In this document: piece by piece, positions 24,318 through 32,893 of the stretch | Numbering within the stretch: the stretch's first letter is position 1 | How the letters are laid out: each line of letters begins with the position of its first letter | Assembly (NCBI GenBank): GCA_009697815.1 | Contig: WLRQ01000018.1 | Span: 1-44,906, forward strand | Origin: Actinomycetota bacterium | GTDB taxonomy: Bacteria; Actinomycetota; Actinomycetes; S36-B12; CAIYMF01 | Length of the DNA: 44,906 nucleotides | Reading direction: 5' to 3' | Made by a program: the position numbers and the translations under genes | Notes under the pieces: model-generated | What the model saw: the letters and a program-made list of their open reading frames with translations, nothing else | Told to the model about the DNA's origin: nothing | Database searches by the model: none

Positions 24318-25228
24318 CCGGCGAACCCTGGCACGCCACCGAGTGCGAGGCCGCTGACAAGAATCTTTCGGTCGGGGGCGCTCATCGGCAGGAGCGGCAG
24401 CCGAAGGGGCCCACCGCCTGGTCGTCCCTGGTGCTCGAGCGCTGCCTTCACTGCGATGACTCCTTGGGTGATCGTCATGATCGCCTCGGTAACCGGGACG
24501 AGTTCGTCGTTCAGTTCGCGCGCGAGCTCGACATCTCCAGACTCGTGGGCGAGGACCATCGCCGCAATTCGGTCCGCCACCACATGCCCGGTGACGCTGA
24601 CGGCGCCGACAGCACCCAGCGCGACGAGGGCGAGATTGAGGGCGTCGTCGCCCGAGTAGTAGACGAGTTCGCAGCGCGACATCACCTGCTGTGAGGCGAA
24701 CAAGTCACCCTTGGCATCTTTGTTCGCGACGATCTGCGGGTGCTCTGCCAGACGCAGCAACGAATCGGTGGAGATCGCGACACCCGAGCGTCCGGGGATG
24801 TCGTACAGCATCACGGGTAGGCCCGTGGCGTCGGCAACCGCGGTGAAGTGTGCGCGGACTCCGTCCTGCGGTGGCTTGTTGTAGTAAGGGGTGACGACGA
24901 GCAGGCCGTGCGCACCCGCCTTCTCGGCGGCGCGGGCGAGTTCGATGGTGTGGTGGGTGTCGTTGGTGCCCACGCCGGCGAGCACGTGCGCGCGATGACC
25001 AACGGCCTCGAGTACCGCGCGAAGTAGGCGGTCCTTCTCGGAGTCAGTTGTCGTCGGCGACTCGCCCGTCGTTCCACTGATCACCAGTCCGTCGTTGCCG
25101 AGGTCGACGAGGTCGACAGCGAGCGCGGCGGCCGCGGCGAGGTCGACGGCGCCGTCGGGTCCGAAGGGGGTGACCATCGCGGTCAGCATCCGGCCGAAAG
25201 GCCGTTGGGGGGTCGACGTCGCAGGCAT
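24314..25228 (-). CDS. dapA: 4-hydroxy-tetrahydrodipicolinate synthase
   Basis: Condenses pyruvate with aspartate semialdehyde, the first committed step to diaminopimelate and lysine. Key residues of the aldolase barrel are present: T53-T54 in SGTTGESPT, Tyr142 in MLYDIPGRSG, and Schiff-base Lys170 in VANKDAKGD. Length 304. dapB, the next step, is about 5.5 kb away on the same strand beyond the accessory block. Upstream of the ATG, TAACCT sits 7 nt away and the GAAGG is too close to serve as a normal ribosome site, so the transcript may be leaderless. Confidence 0.95.
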   Translation of the reverse strand: MPATSTPQRPFGRMLTAMVTPFGPDGAVDLAAAAALAVDLVDLGNDGLVISGTTGESPTTTDSEKDRLLRAVLEAVGHRAHVLAGVGTNDTHHTIELARAAEKAGAHGLLVVTPYYNKPPQDGVRAHFTAVADATGLPVMLYDIPGRSGVAISTDSLLRLAEHPQIVANKDAKGDLFASQQVMSRCELVYYSGDDALNLALVALGAVGAVSVTGHVVADRIAAMVLAHESGDVELARELNDELVPVTEAIMTITQGVIAVKAALEHQGRPGGGPLRLPLLPMSAPDRKILVSGLALGGVPGFAG

Positions 25229-25235
25229 GGCCTTC

Positions 25236-25241
25236 AGGTTA
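25236..25241 (-). promoter_or_regulatory. -10 box of a putative leaderless promoter (dapA-rnj)
   Basis: TAACCT (TANNNT) on the minus strand, 7 nt before the dapA ATG, in the 27-bp gap after thyX. Confidence 0.5.
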
Positions 25242-25255
25242 CCGCTAGGCGCGAC

Positions 25256-25987
25256 TCAGGGGGCAACGCGCCCGTTCGCCACGAATGCGGCGTGGGTGAC
25301 CGGCATCAGCCGGGCCCACTCGATCTCGTACCTCTCGGCCACCATCTCGATCTCGCGCTGCGGGTAGGAAGGGAACCTGGAGTCCTCATTGCGCGTGCGC
25401 AGCGACAGGAAGTTCATCAGGGCGCGGGCGTTCATCGTGACGTAGGCAGAGGAGTAGGTGTTCACCGGAAGCACCACACGCGCCACCTCACGCGCGACGC
25501 CCATAGCAAGCATCCGGTGGTACTGGGCGTAGGCCCCGCGACAGGAGGTCTCGATCGCCTCGACCGTGACGGCGTACTGCTCGTCCGTCCCCGGCACGAA
25601 CTCATAGGCACCAGCCTTGCCGATCTGGACGAGATTGCGCTCAGGTGCGGGCACGTAGAAGAGGGGCTCGAGGACGCGGTACCTGCCGCTCTCCTCGTTG
25701 TAGGAGGCGATCCGGTGACGCATGTGCTCGCGCCAGACGAAGATCGGGGCCTGGACGTAGAAGGTCATCACTGAGTGCTCGAAAGGGCTGCCGTGACGCT
25801 CGCGCATCAGGAAGCGCACGAGGCCCTCCGCTCCCGACGCATCAGAGTCGACGGAGTCAAGTGAGCGCTCACCCTGCGTCGAGACGCGCGCGGCGAAGAT
25901 GACGTCTGAGTCCGACGCCGCGTGCTTGACCAACTCGACGGTGACGTCGCTCCGGAAAGTGATCTCGGGGACGGCGCCGTCGGTCAT
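25256..25987 (-). CDS. thyX: Flavin-dependent thymidylate synthase ThyX
   Basis: Makes dTMP from dUMP using FAD, NADPH and methylene-tetrahydrofolate. The ThyX signature RHR-x7-S is R90-H91-R92...S100 (RHRIASYNEESGRYR). Other family parts are SPFEHSVMTFYVQAP and the C-terminal ALMNFLSLRTRNEDSRFPSYPQREIE. Length 243. ATG is preceded by AGGAGATCACC, a proper ribosome site, in contrast with several neighbours. It lies between the flavoenzyme gene and dapA, all on the minus strand; the thyX-dapA pair is the actinobacterial norm. Confidence 0.96.
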   Translation of the reverse strand: MTDGAVPEITFRSDVTVELVKHAASDSDVIFAARVSTQGERSLDSVDSDASGAEGLVRFLMRERHGSPFEHSVMTFYVQAPIFVWREHMRHRIASYNEESGRYRVLEPLFYVPAPERNLVQIGKAGAYEFVPGTDEQYAVTVEAIETSCRGAYAQYHRMLAMGVAREVARVVLPVNTYSSAYVTMNARALMNFLSLRTRNEDSRFPSYPQREIEMVAERYEIEWARLMPVTHAAFVANGRVAP

Positions 25988-26026
25988 GGTGATCTCCTGA
26001 TGCCTCGTATCGGAATGATGACGAGG

Positions 26027-27166
26027 CTATCGGCCGACTCCACCCGAATCCTCGACCGCCTCGCCGCCCGCGGCGAATCGCGCAAGACCGAAGCTGGCCA
26101 GATCGGGGTCGATAGCGCCGCCCTCGGTCAGATCTGCCAGAAGAGGACCGAAAAGGGCGGAGAACTTGAAGCCCTCCCCCGAGTCACCGCAGGCCAGGAC
26201 CACCCGGCCCCCTGCCAACGTGTCGATGACGAACCGGCCATCGGGTGAATCGGTCCAGGAGCACACCTGAGCATCTCGGACGGCTGCGTCAAGATGAAGG
26301 AAATTGCGCCGGACTCTGGCCGAGATCACCGCTGACACAGCCGGATCGGGTACGCGGTCGTGATCGATCTCGAGCCAGGGGCGCAGCGGCTGGGCGATCC
26401 CGAGTTTGTAGCCGCGACCCGGTGTGGGCATGGCGTACATCCCCGGTTCGTCGCCGATCGGACCGTCGTACAGGCATGGCAGGTGGTCGGTGCGCGCCGC
26501 GTCGTCGACGTGGCAGACCTGCTCGAGCAGCGGGCGGAATGCGATGTCAATGCCCATCGAGGAGAGCAGGGCTCCTGCTCCGGGCCCAGGGGCCAGGATC
26601 GCGACGTCGGCGTCGTAGCGCCGGCCAGCCGCGTCTGTGAGCCGAACGGCGTCGCCCGTGGTCTCGACCTCACGAATGACCGGCCCGATCGAGAGTCGTC
26701 CACCTGAGCGCGCGAACAGGCTCACCTGGGCATCGAGCGCAGAGGATGCCAGCACGGGCCCGGCGCTCTCCTGCCAAATCCCCTTGCGGCCGTCGGGTCG
26801 CAGGCCAGGGAAGAATCGCCCGACATCATCTGGATCCACGACCGTATGCGGCACATCCTCGGCTTCGAGTGCGGCCACCACCTGATCGTGGGTCGCGTCG
26901 TCGCGCCACATGAGTCCGCGGAAGAGAAGGGCACGCAGGCCCGTGTCGACCTCGAGTCGGCGCCACGCATCGAGCGAGCGTTTCGCAAGGCGCACCCGGA
27001 GCCGGTCGGGGTGCGTCACCCGCCACATTCGGGTCGGGCCGGAGGAGGACGTCAGTTGGTGCGCGGATCCATGACGATCAAGCAGGAGAACCTCATGCCC
27101 ACGTCGGGCCATCTCCGCTGCCGCCGGAAGACCCCAGGCGCCAGCACCGACCACCACACATCGCAT
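26027..27166 (-). CDS. Monomeric sarcosine oxidase-like FAD oxidoreductase
   Basis: DAO-family flavoenzyme of 379 residues, close in size to monomeric sarcosine oxidase / N-methyl amino acid oxidase, which demethylate or oxidise secondary amines and release H2O2. The Rossmann motif is GAGAWGLPAA (7-16) with the ribose-binding D at LLLDRHGS. Near the C terminus VCSWTDSPDGRFVID (301-315) aligns with the segment that carries the covalent-flavin Cys, here Cys302, and GDSGEGFKFSALFGPLLADL contains the family's GFKF. A glycine-oxidase (ThiO-like) role is an alternative but the covalent-Cys motif argues for the sarcosine oxidase group. The ATG at 27166 lacks a Shine-Dalgarno; TACGGT is 7 nt upstream. 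Only 31 bp separate it from the divergent GNAT gene. Confidence 0.82.
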   Translation of the reverse strand: MRCVVVGAGAWGLPAAAEMARRGHEVLLLDRHGSAHQLTSSSGPTRMWRVTHPDRLRVRLAKRSLDAWRRLEVDTGLRALLFRGLMWRDDATHDQVVAALEAEDVPHTVVDPDDVGRFFPGLRPDGRKGIWQESAGPVLASSALDAQVSLFARSGGRLSIGPVIREVETTGDAVRLTDAAGRRYDADVAILAPGPGAGALLSSMGIDIAFRPLLEQVCHVDDAARTDHLPCLYDGPIGDEPGMYAMPTPGRGYKLGIAQPLRPWLEIDHDRVPDPAVSAVISARVRRNFLHLDAAVRDAQVCSWTDSPDGRFVIDTLAGGRVVLACGDSGEGFKFSALFGPLLADLTEGGAIDPDLASFGLARFAAGGEAVEDSGGVGR

Positions 27167-27173
27167 GGTTGGC

Positions 27174-27179
27174 ACCGTA
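27174..27179 (-). promoter_or_regulatory. -10 box of a putative leaderless promoter (flavoenzyme)
   Basis: TACGGT (TANNNT) on the minus strand, 7 nt before the ATG at 27166. It falls within the 31-bp divergent gap, which leaves no room for an untranslated leader. Confidence 0.5.
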
Positions 27180-27197
27180 CCGGCGAGGATGGGCCAC

Positions 27198-27782
27198 ATG
27201 ACAGACCTACCCTTCCCCACGCTGATCAACTCGACCCCGCCCGAGACCGCCGAGGTTTCGGTCAGACCGGCGCGTGAGGCCGATGCACAATCCATCGGCC
27301 GTGTGATGCTCGCATCGTGGCGGGCGTCCTATCCCGAGGCGCTCCACGACGTCCTGGCAGAACTGACGGTCGACGACGTGGCTGACCAGTGGCGGGAGTC
27401 CATCACATCACCGCCCTCGGGTAGGCACCTGATCCTCGTCGCTCTCGAGGCGAGCGAAATCGTGGGCTATCTCCTTGCCGCCCCGCTCGAGAAGGGTGAC
27501 GATGTCGCACCGGGCGCCACGATCACCGATGTCAGTGACCTGGTCATCCATCCCGAGCACACCCGCCGGGGCCACGGCTCACGACTTCTCGCCGCGGCCG
27601 TCGACCGGATGCGCGACCACGGCGCCACAGAGGCCGCCACCTGGTCGGTGGAAGGAGATGTGGATCGCTTGTCATTCCTGGAGTCTGCGGGCTTCGGTGA
27701 CGACGGCTCGCGACGCCAACTCGATATGGGCCCAGGCTCGCTGGCCCTGATCCAGCGCAGATTCACGGCCCTCCTGCGCTGA
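27198..27782 (+). CDS. GNAT-family N-acetyltransferase
   Basis: Acetyl-CoA-dependent acetyltransferase of 194 residues with unknown acceptor. Motif A (acetyl-CoA loop) is DLVIHPEHTRRGHGSRLLAAAVDRM at about residues 115-140, with R-x2-G-x-G as RRGHGS; the preceding strand and IVGYLLAAPLE are typical. The last part, LSFLESAGFGDDGSRR, is the usual C-terminal helix. I chose the ATG at 27198 (MTDLPFPTLINST); ATGs at 27165 and 27189 are in frame, but the first overlaps the divergent start. The upstream GAGGATGG is a modest ribosome site. DUF2461 follows 27 bp downstream. Confidence 0.83.
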   Translation: MTDLPFPTLINSTPPETAEVSVRPAREADAQSIGRVMLASWRASYPEALHDVLAELTVDDVADQWRESITSPPSGRHLILVALEASEIVGYLLAAPLEKGDDVAPGATITDVSDLVIHPEHTRRGHGSRLLAAAVDRMRDHGATEAATWSVEGDVDRLSFLESAGFGDDGSRRQLDMGPGSLALIQRRFTALLR

Positions 27783-27797
27783 TCGCTCCGCCGCGTC

Positions 27798-27803
27798 TAG
27801 GCT
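27798..27803 (+). promoter_or_regulatory. -10 box of a putative leaderless promoter (DUF2461 gene)
   Basis: TAGGCT (TANNNT), exactly 6 nt before the GTG at 27810. The same hexamer and spacing occur before rimO on the other strand. Confidence 0.5.
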
Positions 27804-27809
27804 CCGAGC

Positions 27810-28475
27810 GTGATCACTCGCTTCACCGGAATCCCACGTGCCGCCTTCGAGTTCTACGACAGCCTCGTGGCCGAGAACAGCAAGACGTGGTGGACCTCCC
27901 ACAAGGAGCAGTACGACGGACTCGTCGTCGCTCCGCTCGCGGCACTGCTATCCGAACTCGAGGGCGAGTTCGGATCCGCCAAGATCTTCCGCCCGTACCG
28001 CGACGTGCGCTTCGCGAAAGATAAGACGCCGTACAAGGAATACCAAGGGGCGTTCATCGGGGCCGAAGACGGCATGGGCTGGTACGTCCAGGTCGGGAGA
28101 TCGGGCCTCATGCTCGCTGGCGGGTGGTACTCCCCCGAGGGTAAGCAGATCCAGCGCTATCGCGACGCGGTCGACTCCGCGGTGGGCGGCGAACTCGAGA
28201 AGGCCCTAGGGGTTGCGACGAAGGCCGGGCTCGTCGTCGGCGGCGACATCATGAAGACGCGCCCGCGCGGCATCCCCGAGGATCATCCGCGGCTCGAACT
28301 GCTGCGGCACCGAACATTGTCGGTCTCGCGCGAGTACGGCACCCCGGCGTGGGTGAGCACCAGAGGCGCGCTCACAAGAATCCGCACGCAGTGGCGGGCG
28401 ATGACGCCCCTGCTGGACTGGCTCGTCGATCACGTGGGCCCGGCCGACGACGGCATACCACCCGAGCCGGACTAG
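27810..28475 (+). CDS. DUF2461 domain protein
   Basis: A 221-residue protein of the DUF2461 (TIGR02453) family; function unknown. Family features are the start FTGIPRAAFEFYDSLVAENSKTWW, the central IFRPYRDVRFAKDKTPYKEYQGAFIG (about residues 70-95), GWYVQVGRSGLMLAGGWYSP, and DIMKTRPRGIPEDHPRLELLRHRTLSVSRE. GTG at 27810 has no ribosome-binding sequence, but a TAGGCT box lies 6 nt upstream. It runs in the same direction as the GNAT gene and converges on the 8-TM protein gene, with a 14-bp tandem array in between. Confidence 0.88.
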   Translation: MITRFTGIPRAAFEFYDSLVAENSKTWWTSHKEQYDGLVVAPLAALLSELEGEFGSAKIFRPYRDVRFAKDKTPYKEYQGAFIGAEDGMGWYVQVGRSGLMLAGGWYSPEGKQIQRYRDAVDSAVGGELEKALGVATKAGLVVGGDIMKTRPRGIPEDHPRLELLRHRTLSVSREYGTPAWVSTRGALTRIRTQWRAMTPLLDWLVDHVGPADDGIPPEPD

Positions 28476-28496
28476 CAGCGCACTCCCCGGCCGAGA

Positions 28497-28547
28497 GCGA
28501 GCGGACACAAGCGAGCGGACACAAACGAGCGGACACAAACGAACCGG
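28497..28547. repeat. Tandem array, 14-bp period, three units plus a partial
   Basis: GCGAGCGGACACAA twice exactly, then ACGAGCGGACACAA, then the start of a fourth unit (ACGAACCGG). It fills the middle of the 128-bp gap between convergent genes, about 20 bp after the DUF2461 stop. Unit sequence is unrelated to the other 14-bp arrays. Confidence 0.92.
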
Positions 28548-28603
28548 CGCCGATGACGTGCACCTCTGCACGCCGCCGACGCCGGCCCGACACTCTCAAT
28601 CCC

Positions 28604-29470
28604 TTACGCGACAGCGCGACCCGCGTCTTGCGCGCGCCTGCGCACCGCCACCAGTGCCGCGCTGATTCCTGTGAGGATATTGGCGATACCCCAGGCGATC
28701 CACTGGACTTCCGGACCAATCGAACCAGCCCCGGAGGGATCGATACACGCGGGGACGGTGGCCAGGGCATTCACGATCAAGCCGATGACGGCCAGCACCA
28801 GGGCGAGTCGGCCGACCGACCGCGAGAGATGTGCCATGTGAGCGATGATCGCGACCGCGATGAGTACCCAACTGATGGTCTGCACGATCCAGGCGAGGCG
28901 GGCGGCGGGCCCACCACCGCCGATGATAATCAACGAACCGATCGCCATCAACAGGAACCCGACGGCGCCCGTGACCAGACTCAGGAACGAGGCGTGCACT
29001 GTGCTGTGGAAGTCCTCGGCTTCGTACGCGCCAGAGTCACCCTTCGCAAGGCGGGCCACGAGGCGAGATTCCTTGCGCATCGCCGCCAACGCCAGGCTCG
29101 CCGCCGCGCACAGTGCGGACGCGGCCCACACGTAGTTCCAGTAGTCGATCCATCCAGAATCTGCGACGCGACTCGGCTGCAGAGCCATCGGAAGGTTGTC
29201 GACGACAAGAAGCACTGCCGACACAATCGCGAGCACCACCGCGGGACGGCCGAGGCGACGCGAGAGGTGCTCAACATGCGCGATGATCGCCACCGCGATC
29301 AGCACGAAACCAACCGTGCTCACAAGATATCCAGCACCGCTGGTCGTACCCGGTGACAGGAAGGTGCCGACGCCAGCAATGACGAGCCCCAGCCCACCAC
29401 ATACCAACGAGAACGAGGATGCGTGAATCCGCGTTCGCTCCTCATCGCTTACGACAACAGCCGTGGCCAT
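28604..29470 (-). CDS. Internally duplicated eight-helix membrane protein
   Basis: Unrecognised 288-residue integral membrane protein. It consists of two homologous halves of four predicted helices each, joined by a hydrophilic linker (about residues 131-158). The clearest match is VLIAVAIIAHVEHLSRRLGR at 56-75 against VLIAVAIIAHMAHLSRSVGR at 202-221, 16 of 20 identical, an offset of 146 residues. The first helices of each half (FSLVCGGLGLVIAGVG and FLSLVTGAVGFLLMAIG) also align. Each half ends with an Arg-rich segment. No catalytic or transport motif is apparent. ATG follows a strong GGGAGAGCTAC. It lies in the accessory block and could be a sensor, scaffold or small-molecule channel; I do not assign a function. 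Confidence 0.75.
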   Translation of the reverse strand: MATAVVVSDEERTRIHASSFSLVCGGLGLVIAGVGTFLSPGTTSGAGYLVSTVGFVLIAVAIIAHVEHLSRRLGRPAVVLAIVSAVLLVVDNLPMALQPSRVADSGWIDYWNYVWAASALCAAASLALAAMRKESRLVARLAKGDSGAYEAEDFHSTVHASFLSLVTGAVGFLLMAIGSLIIIGGGGPAARLAWIVQTISWVLIAVAIIAHMAHLSRSVGRLALVLAVIGLIVNALATVPACIDPSGAGSIGPEVQWIAWGIANILTGISAALVAVRRRAQDAGRAVA

Positions 29471-29496
29471 GTAGCTCTCCCTTTATCTCGTGCGAA

Positions 29497-29511
29497 CCCC
29501 GCTCATCGGGG
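29497..29511 (-). terminator. GC hairpin downstream of the binding-protein gene
   Basis: CCCCG-CTCAT-CGGGG, a 5-bp stem with GTGC/GCAC flanks that could lengthen it. It lies 65 bp beyond the binding-protein stop on the minus strand. A smaller CGACA-CCG-TGTCG dyad precedes it. Confidence 0.4.
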
Positions 29512-29576
29512 CTGGTCGGCACGAACCTAACGACATCAGGGCCACTACAGCCCGCGTCCGACACCGTGTCGACGAT

Positions 29577-30626
29577 CTAGCAACCGTCAACTGTGATCTC
29601 GGCCGTGCCCTTGACGAAGCTCGCACCCGTCGTGTCTGCCTCGATCTCGGCGAGCGCACGCTCGGCAAGATCGTTTCGGAAGGAGCCGGACTCAGGAGCC
29701 GACGTCAGCACGCCACTCTCGAGGGCGATCTGAACCGTCTGGTCCCAGCTGGCCGCCTCCGTGATGCCGATCCCAGCCGGACATGGCCAGATCAGCGGGT
29801 TGACCTCGTTGAGCTGATAGGTCTGGTGTCCGCGCCCCTGTGTGGGCCCGCGCACGGCGGTGAACTTACGGCTCACCCCCGGCATGGACATCACGTGGTC
29901 AATACTCAGGTCAGGGTGTTCGCGCGCAAATATCCACCCGCGGAAAGTGGCCCGCAGGAAGGCGATCGCGATGTCCTCGTTACCCGGAGCTCCGAGCCAA
30001 TCCCGTCGCGCGAAGATCGCGTCCTGGAGCATTGCCGTGCCCTCAACATTCCAGTCGATGACATGGAGATCGCTCGGCAGGTATCGACGGCCAGCCAATG
30101 GATTGCGCAGTTCGAGAATCTGGGAGTAACTGTCGTACGTGATCGCCTCGGCGACATCGACCTCACCTGAGAGCAGTTGCGCCATATCGAAACGTTGAGT
30201 GACGCGCGTGTAGTCGACGTCCGCGACCAGCCCGTACTTGGCAGCGCCCGCCGTCATCTCGAATTCATTGCCAAATGGCCATAGTCCGATCCGCTTACCG
30301 CGGAAATCTGCGACAGAGGTGACGCCGCTGCGTCGCAAGGAGATGGCGCAGGTTCCCGAGCGTTGGAAGATCTGCGCGATGCTCACGAGGTCGCTATCAC
30401 CGCTCTCGACGGCAGCCAAGACCTTGGGCACCCAACTGATGGTGAACTCCGGACCATCGGGCGCAGAGCCCGCCCCCACGACATCGACGCCCACCCCACC
30501 AGGGATGAGTTCCACCTCGAGCCCTTCGTCGCGGTAGTAACCCTCGACAAGGGCTGAAATATGCCCCGCGAACTGGGCCGACATACCCCACTGCAGTTGC
30601 ACTCTGAGCGAGACGGACGAGGTCAT
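29577..30626 (-). CDS. THI5/NMT1-like substrate-binding protein without signal peptide
   Basis: A 349-residue protein of the NMT1/THI5-like fold, usually the periplasmic binding protein of ABC importers for thiamine pyrimidines, nitrate/sulfonates or similar. It shows QFAGHISALVEGYYRDEGLEVELIPGG near the N terminus, FTISWVPKVLAAVESGDSDLVSIAQIFQRSG, DFRGKRIGLWPFGNEFE, and LLSGEVDVAEAITYDSYSQILE, all family-typical. The N terminus (MTSSVSLRVQLQWG) lacks a signal peptide or lipobox, and the sequence upstream of the ATG offers none, so it is predicted cytosolic. No permease or ATPase gene is nearby, and the CCCFC motif of yeast THI5 is absent. GGAGAATGCGCC precedes the ATG. Substrate unknown. Confidence 0.75.
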   Translation of the reverse strand: MTSSVSLRVQLQWGMSAQFAGHISALVEGYYRDEGLEVELIPGGVGVDVVGAGSAPDGPEFTISWVPKVLAAVESGDSDLVSIAQIFQRSGTCAISLRRSGVTSVADFRGKRIGLWPFGNEFEMTAGAAKYGLVADVDYTRVTQRFDMAQLLSGEVDVAEAITYDSYSQILELRNPLAGRRYLPSDLHVIDWNVEGTAMLQDAIFARRDWLGAPGNEDIAIAFLRATFRGWIFAREHPDLSIDHVMSMPGVSRKFTAVRGPTQGRGHQTYQLNEVNPLIWPCPAGIGITEAASWDQTVQIALESGVLTSAPESGSFRNDLAERALAEIEADTTGASFVKGTAEITVDGC

Positions 30627-30744
30627 GGCGCATTCTCCGGGGCGAGAGTGGATCGGCCTGCCGGTGTGGTCCACAGGCTCATCGTTGACAACTTTCGATG
30701 TGAGGTGAGAGCCGCGCAACCAGATGCCATCCGGCGCTGATGGC
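30627..30744. other. dapB to binding-protein intergenic gap
   Basis: 118 bp on the minus-strand path between dapB and the binding-protein gene. A TTGTCA-like hexamer is visible on the minus strand but without a convincing -10; no hairpin or repeat was noted. Confidence 0.3.
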
Positions 30745-32885
<2,141 letters not shown>

Positions 32886-32893
32886 CGAGACGA

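Noticed and set aside
26027-27166. Loss of the covalent flavin cysteine in the sarcosine oxidase-like enzyme
   Set aside because: An initial alignment to GMYAM near residue 242 suggested a missing Cys, but the correct family segment is VCSWTDSPDGRF with Cys302 present.
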